The notes under the pieces are model-generated. The model was not told where the DNA came from. It did no database searches and saw nothing but the letters and a program-made list of their open reading frames with translations. Of a DNA stretch of 64,000 nucleotides, positions 53,061 to 61,108 are shown one piece after another. How positions within the stretch are numbered: the first letter of the stretch is position 1; every line of letters starts with the position of its first letter. Location of the stretch: positions 41,783-105,782 of the forward strand of contig JAIYBC010000064.1 in the NCBI GenBank assembly GCA_027488845.1, read 5' to 3'. Origin of the DNA: Verrucomicrobiales bacterium. GTDB lineage: Bacteria; Verrucomicrobiota; Verrucomicrobiia; Limisphaerales; UBA9464. A program made the position numbers and the translations under genes.

Positions 53061-54455
53061 ATGAAGATCCACTACCTCGGTGCCACGCGCACCACCACGG
53101 GGTCGATGTACCTGCTCGAGATCAACGGCGCGCGCATCCTCCTCGAGTGCGGTCTCTACCAGGGACGCCGTCAGGAGTCGGTCGAGCGGAACCGGGAATT
53201 CCCGTTCGATCCTTCGAAGATCGACGCCGTCGTGTTGAGCCACGCCCACATCGACCATTCCGGCAACCTGCCGACGCTGTGCCGACGTGGATTCCAGGGG
53301 AACATCTACTCCACCTTCGCCACCCGCGACCTCTGCGCGGTGATGCTGGAGGACTCCGCCCGGGTGCAGATCGCGGACAGCCAGTATGTCTCCAAGCAGC
53401 GGGCCAAGGAGGGTCTTCCCCCGGTCGAGCCGCTCTATTCCGTGGAGGACGCCGAGAGGGCCGTGCGGCAGTTCGTGGCCATCAACTACGGACGCCGCAT
53501 GCCGGTGGCCGACGGCGTGACCCTGGAGTTCCGCGACGCCGGACACATCCTCGGCTCGGCCCAGGTGATCCTCGACGTCCGCGAAGGCGACCGCCGGTTC
53601 CGGTACCTCTTCAGCGGCGACATCGGCCGTCCGGCGCAGGAAATCCTGCGCGATCCGGAGCCGGTGGAGGACGTCGACTTCCTGCAGGTCGAGAGCACCT
53701 ACGGCGACCGGGAGCATGAGGATGCCGGGGATTCCCGCGACCAGCTCTGCCGTCTGGTTGCCGGTGCGATCGCACGGGGAGGCAAGGTCATCATCCCGGC
53801 CTTCGCCGTCGGACGCACCCAGCAGCTGGTCTACGTGCTCAACCAGCTCACCGAATCCGGCTGCATCCCCAAGGTGCCGATCTTCGTCGACAGCCCGCTC
53901 AGCGTGAACGCGACCGAGGTCTTCCGCCTGCATCCCGAGTGCTTCGACACCGAGACCTACGAACACCTCCGCACGAAGGGCAACCCGTTCGGCATGGAGA
54001 ACCTCACCTACATCCGCGAGGCCGCGCAGTCGAAGAAGCTCAACGACCTCCACGAGCCGTGCCTCATCATCAGCGCCTCCGGCATGGCCGAGGCGGGACG
54101 GATCCGGCACCACCTCGCCAACAACGTCGGGGATCCGCGGAACCTGATCCTGTTCGTCGGCTTCTGCGCCGAGCACACCCTGGGATACCTGATCGCTTCC
54201 GGCCGGAACCCGGTGAACATCTTCGGCGTGCCCCACGAGGTCCGCGCGGAGATCGGGCGCGTCGATGCCTTTTCCGGCCACGCTGGACGCAGCGAACTGC
54301 TCGCCTACGTGAAGTCCCTCACCGGCTCGATGCGGACGATCACCGTGGTGCATGGCGAGGAGGCCCCGGCCTTGGCGTTCGGTGAGGCGCTCCGGGGCCT
54401 GAAGCCGAAGTCCGAGGTGGTCGTGCCCGTGCGCGGCCAGGTCGTCGAGTTCTGA
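53061..54455 (+). CDS. Beta-CASP metallo-beta-lactamase-fold ribonuclease-like protein
   Basis: The 464-residue protein has the MBL zinc motif VVLSHAHIDHSGNLP, GHILGSAQVIL, the FSGDIGR Asp block, and the beta-CASP additions: VESTYGDREHEDA, IIPAFAVGRTQQLVYVL, and a C-terminal RAEIGRVDAFSGHAGRSELL with ASGMAEAGRIRHHLAN before it. This places it with the CPSF73/Ysh1-like bacterial RNases rather than RNase J, which has an added domain. It stands alone, so its RNA target is unknown. A longer frame start is unlikely. Confidence 0.9.
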   Translation: MKIHYLGATRTTTGSMYLLEINGARILLECGLYQGRRQESVERNREFPFDPSKIDAVVLSHAHIDHSGNLPTLCRRGFQGNIYSTFATRDLCAVMLEDSARVQIADSQYVSKQRAKEGLPPVEPLYSVEDAERAVRQFVAINYGRRMPVADGVTLEFRDAGHILGSAQVILDVREGDRRFRYLFSGDIGRPAQEILRDPEPVEDVDFLQVESTYGDREHEDAGDSRDQLCRLVAGAIARGGKVIIPAFAVGRTQQLVYVLNQLTESGCIPKVPIFVDSPLSVNATEVFRLHPECFDTETYEHLRTKGNPFGMENLTYIREAAQSKKLNDLHEPCLIISASGMAEAGRIRHHLANNVGDPRNLILFVGFCAEHTLGYLIASGRNPVNIFGVPHEVRAEIGRVDAFSGHAGRSELLAYVKSLTGSMRTITVVHGEEAPALAFGEALRGLKPKSEVVVPVRGQVVEF

Positions 54456-54575
54456 TCCGGGACCCCGCTGAAGGGACCATCACGGCCAGGCACGAGGCCG
54501 CGAAGCGGGGGCGGAAGGGGAAGGGAACCGCGGATTGATGTTGTCTCCCGGCCCCGGGTCCGCTTCAAACCGCGC

Positions 54576-55919
54576 GTGAAATCGAAGTTCAAGGCCGTCG
54601 AGGGCGCCGTCGTGGCTCCGCTGGGGTTCCGCACGGGAGGCGTGTTCTGCGACATCAAGCGCCTCGGCACCGGCAAGGGTTCGGACAAGGGCCAGAAGCG
54701 CGACCTGTGCCTGCTGGTCAGCGAGACCCCGGCCTCGGTCGCGGGCCTCTTCACCACCAACCAGATCTGCGCCGCACCGGTGAAGGTCTGCGTGCCGCGG
54801 GTGGCCAAGGGCCTCGCCCAGGCCGTGGTGGTCAACTCCGGCAACGCAAACGCCTGCACCGGCCGCAAGGGCATGAAGGACGCGCTGGCCATGGCCGCGC
54901 TCGCCGAGGAGGCCCTCGGTCTTCCGGAAGGTCGCGTGCTGGTCGCCTCCACCGGCCGCATCGGCGTCCAGCTTCCGATGAAGGAGGTCGGCGCCGGCAT
55001 CGCCGCCGCGGCCCAGGTCCTCGGGACCTCGCCGGAACACGCCGCCCACGCCGCCGAGGCCATCATGACCTCCGACACACGCCCCAAGACCATCGCCGTC
55101 GAGTTCCGCGTCGATGGCAAGACCGTGCGGATCGGCGGCATGTGCAAGGGCGCCGGGATGATCCAGCCGGGGATGTCGCCGAACGGCGCCCGTCCCGCCA
55201 CGGCGCCCGCGGGGCTCCACGCCACGATGCTGTGCTTCATCACCACCGACGCGGCCATCGCGGCGAAGCCGCTGCAGGCCGCCCTCAACGAGGCCGTCGC
55301 CGGCAGCTTCAACCGCATCACCGTGGACGGCGACATGAGCACCAACGACACCGTGCTCGTGCTCGCCAACGGACTCGCCGGGAACACCCCGCTCCGCAAG
55401 GCCTCCGGTCCGGGCTTCACCGCGTTCGCCCAGGCCCTCCAGCATGTCTGCCTGGAACTCGCCAAGATGATCGTCCGCGACGGAGAAGGGGTGCACCGCG
55501 TGGTGACCGTCCGCGTCGAGGGGGCGAAGTCCGATGCCGAGGCGGATTCGGCCGCGCGCGCCGTCGCCAACAGCCTCCTCGTGAAGACGAGCTGGCACGG
55601 CGGCGATCCGAACTGGGGCCGGATCATCGACGCCCTCGGCTACAGCCCCGCCACGGTGGTCGAGGACCGCGTCGACATCGGCTACGGCTCGGCCGGCTCG
55701 AAGCGGATCCTCTGGAGCCTCCGCCGCGGTCAGCCCACGAAGACCCCGTTCGCCGACCTTTGGAAGGCCGTCCAGGCGGACGAGTTCGAACTCCGCATCC
55801 GCCTCAACCTCGGCAAGGGTAGCGCCTTCATCCATGCGGCCGACCTGACCGAGGAGTACGTGGACTTCAACAAGGGCACCATCGCCGACCCGTCCCAGGC
55901 CGGCGCCTTGGGCGGCTGA
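54576..55919 (+). CDS. argJ: Bifunctional ornithine acetyltransferase/N-acetylglutamate synthase
   Basis: ArgJ recycles the acetyl group in the arginine pathway, and bifunctional forms also make N-acetylglutamate. The 447-residue protein starts at a GTG; residues GAVVAPLGFRTGGVFCDIKR match the family N-terminus. The self-cleavage site is the Thr of HATMLCFITTDA, after GAGMIQPGMSPNGARP. VNSGNANACTGRKG, ITVDGDMSTNDTVL and WGRIIDALGYS complete the family blocks. No other arg gene is adjacent. Confidence 0.95.
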   Translation: MKSKFKAVEGAVVAPLGFRTGGVFCDIKRLGTGKGSDKGQKRDLCLLVSETPASVAGLFTTNQICAAPVKVCVPRVAKGLAQAVVVNSGNANACTGRKGMKDALAMAALAEEALGLPEGRVLVASTGRIGVQLPMKEVGAGIAAAAQVLGTSPEHAAHAAEAIMTSDTRPKTIAVEFRVDGKTVRIGGMCKGAGMIQPGMSPNGARPATAPAGLHATMLCFITTDAAIAAKPLQAALNEAVAGSFNRITVDGDMSTNDTVLVLANGLAGNTPLRKASGPGFTAFAQALQHVCLELAKMIVRDGEGVHRVVTVRVEGAKSDAEADSAARAVANSLLVKTSWHGGDPNWGRIIDALGYSPATVVEDRVDIGYGSAGSKRILWSLRRGQPTKTPFADLWKAVQADEFELRIRLNLGKGSAFIHAADLTEEYVDFNKGTIADPSQAGALGG

Positions 55920-56187
55920 GTTTTCCGGCTGGGTACGGGAGCCCCGCGCCTCCGCGTGTGCTGGCCGACCCCGGCCGGGGCTTCCCGCGGAGGCGCGGAG
56001 GGGATTCGCAACCCAGGATGCCAAGGAACAGGAAGTCCGCTTCCTGCCCCTTTCCTGGAGGCCGTCCGCCGCCTTCGTGCGTTGGAGCGATTCCCGTCTA
56101 CGCCCGGCACCGGGTTCTCGGCGCCGATGGCCGAAGACCTCGCCGCGGCGACTTGAGGAGCGGGCTTGTGTCGGGGATCCTGTGGAC

Positions 56188-56562
56188 GTGCCCAACGATC
56201 CTGCCTTGCCGTCCGGGTCCGAGTCCGTTTCGGAGATCGCCGCGTTGACCGCCCGGTTGCGTGACTTCCGCGACGAACGGGACTGGGGCCGGTTCCACAA
56301 CGCCAAGGACCTCGCGATGGCCCTCAGCATCGAGGCGTCGGAACTGCTCGAATGCCACCTGTGGAAGGGGCCCGACGACGCGGATCCGGCGAAGGTCCGC
56401 GAGGAGTTGGCCGACGTCTTCGCCTACGCCTTGCTGCTCGCCGACCGCCACGGTCTGGACGTCACCCGGATCGTCACCGAGAAGATCGCCCGCAATGCGG
56501 AGAAGTATCCGGTGGCGAAGTCCAAGGGCTCGGCGAGGAAGTACACCGAACTCGGATCATGA
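56188..56562 (+). CDS. MazG-like nucleotide pyrophosphohydrolase
   Basis: The 124-residue product starts at a GTG before PNDPALPSGS; a GTG six bases earlier is possible. The fold is the all-alpha MazG/RS21-C6 type, with RLRDFRDERDWGRFHNAKDL, the acidic metal motif IEASELLECHLWKG, and REELADVFAYALLLADRHGL as the second acidic helix. Members hydrolyse NTPs or dNTPs to monophosphates. The stop overlaps the DUF2075 start (ATGA), which couples the two. Pairing of such enzymes with DUF2075 proteins recurs, as far as I recall. Confidence 0.85.
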   Translation: MPNDPALPSGSESVSEIAALTARLRDFRDERDWGRFHNAKDLAMALSIEASELLECHLWKGPDDADPAKVREELADVFAYALLLADRHGLDVTRIVTEKIARNAEKYPVAKSKGSARKYTELGS

Positions 56563-58421
56563 TCCTGTATCAGGCCACCAAGTCGGACTTCCTCGGGGAC
56601 CTCGAGGAGTCGCGGATCGACCAGTTGCTGGTGGACGGATTCCGTCGGCGTTTCCGTCAGGGCGTTTCGCCGGCCGAGGTCGGGAGTTGGCGGAATTCGC
56701 TCCAGTACGTCGGCAACGTCCTGCGGGATCCGGCGATGCCCAACGACCTCGGGGTGAGCGTCGAATGCCAGATCCCTCGGAGCAGCAAGCGGATCGACGT
56801 CATCCTCACCGGACACGGGGCCGCGGACTCGGCCCACGCGGTGATCCTGGAGCTGAAGCAGTGGGAACGCGCCGCGCGCACCGACATGGACGCCATGGTC
56901 CGGACGTTCCTCGGTGGAGGGGAACGCGAGACCATCCACCCGAGCTACCAGGCCTGGTGCTACGCGCAGTTGCTGGAGCAGTTCAACCAGACCGTGCAGC
57001 AGGAGAGGGTGGTCCTCCATCCGTGCGCCTTCCTCCACAATTGCACCGACGCGGCCGGCCTGCGGGATCCCTTCTACAAGGATCATCTGGAAAGGGCCCC
57101 GGTCTTCACGCGCCATGAGGTGGCCCGCCTCCGCGGCTTCATCCGCGATTTCATCCTGCACGGCGACCGCGGCGGGATCATGCGGCGGATCGAGCGGAGT
57201 CCGCTCAGGCCGAGCCGGAAGCTGTCCGACGCGGTCGTGGGCATGCTGGAGGAGCGGCCGGAGTTCGTCCTCGTGGACGAACAGAAGGAGGTCTTCGAGA
57301 AGGCGCTGCGTCTGGTGCGTCTGTCGGAGACCTCCGGGAAGCGGGTGATGATCGTCCACGGCGGTCCCGGGACCGGCAAGAGCGTGGTCGCCATCAACCT
57401 CGTCGCCCGGTTGATCGGCGAGGGACGCTTCGCCCAATACGTCAGCAAGAACAGCGCCCCGCGGGCGGTGTACGGCGCGCGGCTCGCGGGCCGCCGGAAG
57501 GTCTCGGAGATCTCGGGCCTGTTCTGCGGTTCCGGCAGCTACATCGGGACCGAGCCCGACTCCTGCCAATGCCTCGTCGTGGACGAGGCCCACCGCCTGA
57601 ACGAGAAGAGCGGTCTCTATGGAAACCTCGGCGAGAACCAGATCCGGGAGATCATCCAGGCGGCCCGGTGCACGGTGTTCTTCGTCGACGAGAACCAGCA
57701 GGTGACCCTGAAGGACATCGGGATGCCAGAGGACCTCCGGAAGTGGGCGGATCGCCTGGGAGCGCAGGTGGCGGAGATGCGCCTGGAGAGCCAGTTCCGC
57801 TGCCAAGGCAGCGACGCCTACCTCTCGTGGCTCGACCGCCGGCTGGGCATCCGGGACGAGGGCCGGACCGATCTCGTGGGGGCCGGCTACGACTTCCGGG
57901 TCTTCGACGACCCTTCGGAGCTGAGGGCCGCCATCGAGGCGAGGAACCAGGACAACGGCGCCCGGCTGGTCGCGGGATATTGTTGGCCTTGGAAGAGCAA
58001 GAAGGACCCGGCCGCATGGGACATCGAGATCCCGGGAACGGGCTTCCGCGCACGGTGGAACCTGGCCTCGGACGGCAGCCTGTGGATCGTGCAGCCCGGC
58101 TCGGTTTCCGAGGTGGGCTGCATCCATACCTGCCAGGGACTCGAGGTGGACCACGTGGGGGTCATCATCGGTCCCGATCTGGTGGTGCGCGACGGCCACC
58201 TGGCCACGGATCCCTCGGCGCGGGCGGGATCGGACAAGAGCGTCCACGGCTGGCGTCAGCGGGCGAAGCGGGATCCGGAGGGGACGGCGAAGCTGACCGA
58301 CCGGATCATCCGGAACACCTACCGCACCCTGATGACCCGTGGCACGAAGGGTTGCTACGTCTACGCCGTCGACCCGGGCGTCCGCGAGTGGCTGAGGGGT
58401 GGGCTGGCGCCGATGGCGTGA
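56559..58421 (+). CDS. DUF2075 (Schlafen group 3-like) nuclease-helicase
   Basis: The 620-residue protein couples an N-terminal PD-(D/E)XK-like nuclease segment (KRIDVILTG, then HAVILELKQWE, about residues 78-105) to a superfamily 1-type AAA core. Walker A is HGGPGTGKSVVAI (about 268); Walker B is CLVVDEAHRL (about 338); VFFVDENQQVTLKDIGMP follows as motif III, and later LESQFRCQGSDAYLSW and HTCQGLEVDHVGVIIGPDL as motifs IV-VI. This is the DUF2075/Schlafen group 3 helicase arrangement. It sits between a MazG-like enzyme and an HTH ORF, both with overlapping starts. Confidence 0.86.
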   Translation: MILYQATKSDFLGDLEESRIDQLLVDGFRRRFRQGVSPAEVGSWRNSLQYVGNVLRDPAMPNDLGVSVECQIPRSSKRIDVILTGHGAADSAHAVILELKQWERAARTDMDAMVRTFLGGGERETIHPSYQAWCYAQLLEQFNQTVQQERVVLHPCAFLHNCTDAAGLRDPFYKDHLERAPVFTRHEVARLRGFIRDFILHGDRGGIMRRIERSPLRPSRKLSDAVVGMLEERPEFVLVDEQKEVFEKALRLVRLSETSGKRVMIVHGGPGTGKSVVAINLVARLIGEGRFAQYVSKNSAPRAVYGARLAGRRKVSEISGLFCGSGSYIGTEPDSCQCLVVDEAHRLNEKSGLYGNLGENQIREIIQAARCTVFFVDENQQVTLKDIGMPEDLRKWADRLGAQVAEMRLESQFRCQGSDAYLSWLDRRLGIRDEGRTDLVGAGYDFRVFDDPSELRAAIEARNQDNGARLVAGYCWPWKSKKDPAAWDIEIPGTGFRARWNLASDGSLWIVQPGSVSEVGCIHTCQGLEVDHVGVIIGPDLVVRDGHLATDPSARAGSDKSVHGWRQRAKRDPEGTAKLTDRIIRNTYRTLMTRGTKGCYVYAVDPGVREWLRGGLAPMA

Positions 58422-58798
58422 TGAGCAAGGCGTGGCGGTTGGCGGGGAGGGGGCGTGAGACTCGTGACCTCGTCTCCGACGGCGTGCAGGGGTGCGCACT
58501 GTTGGGAATTTGTCATCGGGCGATTCGCGCTCGTAGGACGCTGGATACCAGCATCAAGCGACAGCGGAAGGCTTTCCCACGGGAAGTAAGAACCTTGGGC
58601 GACCTCCTGCGGAAGAGTCGGATCGAGCGAGGTCTGAAGCTGCGAGAACTGGCCGCCTTACTGGGGATTTCCTGCCACAGGTTGTCAGCCTGGGAACGGG
58701 ACGAGGCCAGACCACCCTGGGAAGAAGCGACGAAGCTTTCTGGGCCGCTTGGCCTGCCAATGGCTGCCATCGAAACCCACTCCAACAGCGGACTCTGA
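58421..58798 (+). CDS. XRE-type helix-turn-helix protein, start uncertain
   Basis: A 125-residue frame starts at an ATG that overlaps the DUF2075 stop (TGATG). The C-terminal half is a clear HTH_XRE domain: TLGDLLRKSRIERGLKLREL, then LGISCHRLSAWERDEARPPW. The first 40 residues or so look unlike protein and overlap a 22-bp dispersed repeat (58463-58484), so the true start may be further in, for example the TTG near 58502. As a third gene of the unit it could be the regulator. Confidence 0.6.
   Translation: MSKAWRLAGRGRETRDLVSDGVQGCALLGICHRAIRARRTLDTSIKRQRKAFPREVRTLGDLLRKSRIERGLKLRELAALLGISCHRLSAWERDEARPPWEEATKLSGPLGLPMAAIETHSNSGL
58463..58484 (+). repeat. Dispersed 22-bp intergenic repeat, copy 2
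   Basis: This copy of the 3916-3937 repeat has one base difference. It lies inside the frame of the HTH ORF, which suggests that the ORF's first part is intergenic DNA read as protein, or that the repeat was captured by the gene. Confidence 0.6.
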
Positions 58799-58810
58799 TG
58801 TTGGGAATTT
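58500..58810. repeat. 12-bp direct repeats flanking the HTH domain
   Basis: TGTTGGGAATTT occurs at 58500-58511 and again at 58799-58810, 299 bases apart. The second copy begins just after the HTH stop codon, whose last base is at 58798. The repeats bracket almost exactly the credible part of the HTH gene, as would happen if it had been duplicated, inserted or excised there. No inverted repeats or transposase gene accompany them. Confidence 0.5.
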
Positions 58811-58884
58811 CCAGCCATCGCAGTCGGGTTGGATACACGCCGACTGCGAGAAATCCTCCATCGTAAGAGTCTCAACCCGGCCCA

Positions 58885-59283
58885 TCAGGCGATCAGCGGC
58901 AGGCCCTTGGGTGTCGTGCCGTCGAGAGCCAAGTGCGAGAGATATGAAAGGGCCATGGTTTGGATGGTGAGTGCGGTATCCGGATGCAGCCGGTCTGTGT
59001 GCTTACCGAACGCGCCGTAGGTCACCGCTCCCCCACAGGCAAGGCTATGGAACACCGCGCGATGGTTGGGACTCGTGGCTGGTTCCAAAATGTCGGGCAA
59101 AGAAGCGCACGCGGCTCCCAGCGCGGCGAAGGAAGCGACTTGGAGGAGGTCTAAACTCTGGAGAAGCTCGCCAAGGTTCGTTGGCGGGTTCTGGGACTCC
59201 ATGATTTTGGAAATCTGCCAGAGCAAGTTTAGTCCAGCCCCGACGCCCGCGCCGACGGCCGCATGCCGTTTAAAGTTAGCCAT
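58885..59283 (-). CDS. YdjM/DUF457-like membrane protein (predicted metal-dependent hydrolase)
   Basis: The 132-residue protein has the family's SLPDILEPATSPNHRAVFHS motif with Asp, His and a second His in place, hydrophobic segments either side (VASFAALGAACA, SLACGGAVTYGAFG), and YLSHLALDGTTPKGLPLI near the end. It is short but complete at both ends. Related E. coli YdjM is LexA-controlled, but no LexA box is evident here. It is the only membrane protein in this part of the accessory region. Confidence 0.72.
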   Translation of the reverse strand: MANFKRHAAVGAGVGAGLNLLWQISKIMESQNPPTNLGELLQSLDLLQVASFAALGAACASLPDILEPATSPNHRAVFHSLACGGAVTYGAFGKHTDRLHPDTALTIQTMALSYLSHLALDGTTPKGLPLIA

Positions 59284-59772
59284 GACTCGTTCTAGAAGAA
59301 GCCGTAGGACATTGCCGGTCCTACGGCAACGATTTCCTCCGATGATTTCCTTTCCGGATTCCGGCTGAAGGATTGAGCCGGGTATGCAGGCCCAAGTGCG
59401 AATTTTGAGGGCGCAACCAGTTCGCGGCACTTCGCTGGCCCAACCGTCCAGAACAGCAAGTCGAGTTTGCGCGCCTTTAGGCAACCGCTGGGACGATTCC
59501 GCAGCGCGGCGATCCTCCCGACTACCGACATCTGCCCGCCAATTCGGTCCCGATCTAGCGGCGGCCGAAGGCCAACACGCACTGCCCCCTTCGACTCCAC
59601 TGCGAACCTCCGTGAACCGCTCCCGGCATAATTGAAGCCTTTGGCCGCTTCGGACCCAATCGTCCCGTACACCCTACCTTCGATCCTGTCATCCTACCCG
59701 AAGAACGAAGGCATGGAAGAACGACCCCGGGTAGACGCCCGCTTCAGGCTTGGGTCCTCATCTTCGCGAGCC
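59284..59772. other. Gene-free stretch between the DUF457 and LysR genes
   Basis: The reading frames here show no recognisable domain or plausible start. Base composition is lower in GC than in the core of the window. The sequence could hold decayed genes. I looked for integron-type recombination sites and did not find a convincing pair. Confidence 0.4.
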
Positions 59773-60696
59773 CTAGCTGGCGTTTGCGGTCTCAATGCCA
59801 GAGGCCTTACAGACATCGACGAGTTGAGTGATGAGGACGTCGTCCACAAGTCGATGCCAGGCCACCGTGAAGTCCATCAGATGTACTGGATCGTTCAGCA
59901 AGACAAACTGGACGCCGGGCAATCGAAGCTGCCGGAGATCGTCGAAGACGAGAGCGACGCTCTTTCCGTCTCCGATCTGAGTGAAGGGATCCGCAGAATC
60001 CACGGACTCGGAGATAGACCTCGGTCGAATACGCGACCGTCGCAGGCATTCCTCAATCCAGCGCCGCTTCAGCGGGAACTTCTTGCGTGCAGGGAGGATC
60101 AAGCTTTGCCCGTCCAACGCGCACCACGGGAGCTCGGTGTTGTGTGCGATTGGATGCCCTTGGACAACAGCCGCTGAGAGGCGCATTTGGCACAGGGTCC
60201 GCTGGCGGAGTTCGGGGCGGTGACGTGGCATGGGGGCCCCAATGAAGGCGATATCCAACGTTCCACTTTCGAGACCCATAACCGCCTCGGATGGAAGCAG
60301 ATTGGTAATTTCTATGGTTACGTCGGGTCTCAACCGTCGAAGCTGGGCCATCGCGGTGGGCTGGAAGACCAAGTTTAATGGGTGGCTTCCAATCCTTAAC
60401 GGTTTCAGGTCGTCCTGATGGATCGCCACTGAGGCGTGGCAACGACTGGCAGCCTCGATTAGGCGTTGAGCTTCTGGAAGCAACCGTCCCCCTGCGGTGG
60501 TCATCCGCACCGAGTGGGCGTCCCTCAAGAACAACGCCACACCGAAAATGCGCTCCAGTTCCTGAATTCTTCGAGTTAGCGCCGACTGAGAGACCCTGAG
60601 ATGATCGGCTGCAGTGGCAAAATTGCGTCCAGAGGCCACTGCAACAAACGCTTCTATCTGCTTAATCTCCAACGTGTTGCGTGCTGTTTCTGTCAT
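59773..60696 (-). CDS. LysR-family transcriptional regulator
   Basis: From the ATG at 60696 the product is 307 residues. The N-terminal wing-helix domain has IKQIEAFVAVASGRNFATAA, DHLRVSQSALTRRIQELERI and TTAGGRLLPEAQRLI. The C-terminal substrate domain begins RIGSHPLNLVF, and the periplasmic-binding-protein-like pocket continues through SAAVVQGHPIAHN. It lies divergent to a very large secreted-protein gene. LysR proteins often control a divergent neighbour, but the 412-base gap between them is long. Confidence 0.9.
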   Translation of the reverse strand: MTETARNTLEIKQIEAFVAVASGRNFATAADHLRVSQSALTRRIQELERIFGVALFLRDAHSVRMTTAGGRLLPEAQRLIEAASRCHASVAIHQDDLKPLRIGSHPLNLVFQPTAMAQLRRLRPDVTIEITNLLPSEAVMGLESGTLDIAFIGAPMPRHRPELRQRTLCQMRLSAAVVQGHPIAHNTELPWCALDGQSLILPARKKFPLKRRWIEECLRRSRIRPRSISESVDSADPFTQIGDGKSVALVFDDLRQLRLPGVQFVLLNDPVHLMDFTVAWHRLVDDVLITQLVDVCKASGIETANAS

Positions 60697-61108
60697 TGTG
60701 GTCGATTGCGGTTTTTGCAACGTACGATTGCTGGCAACGCACTGGACGGATTGGACGGAGGTCTGATAGGTGTTTTCCGATTCAAAGTCAAAAACCCAAA
60801 ACGAACCCCCACCTGGAAGGATTCAGAGCTTCCAACAGGACGTTGCAAGTAACTACCGAGACTACGTGCTTAACCAAGCGGCCCAATGGTGAGCCCGCGA
60901 CTAGACTGACGAATGTCATGTCGTTCCATGACATTCCTCACAGGATCTGCTCTGGGGTCTCAGCAGGTCTCATGGCCGAGAACACTCTCTTGTTTTAAAG
61001 CTTTAGATACTAAAGGTAGATCTATTTGGGGAAAAGACTCTTTTGATCGTTTAATTGGTAAGAAACGCTTGGGCTCGCTAAAATTCCAAATTAAGCTTTA
61101 GTCTGGTT
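60697..61108. other. AT-rich gap between lysR and the large secreted-protein gene
   Basis: The 412 bases become progressively AT-richer toward 61000-61108, in contrast with the GC-rich core. A weak promoter-like pair TTGGTA (61055-61060) and TAAAAT (61079-61084) lies close to the start of the next gene, and LysR-type sites cannot be recognised by eye. No gene is evident. Confidence 0.45.

Noticed and set aside
58800..59772. Integron attC sites around the DUF457 gene
   Set aside because: A GCCCAAC-like half-site is present near 59450 but no matching GTTRRRY partner with proper spacing and symmetry was found, and no integrase is present.
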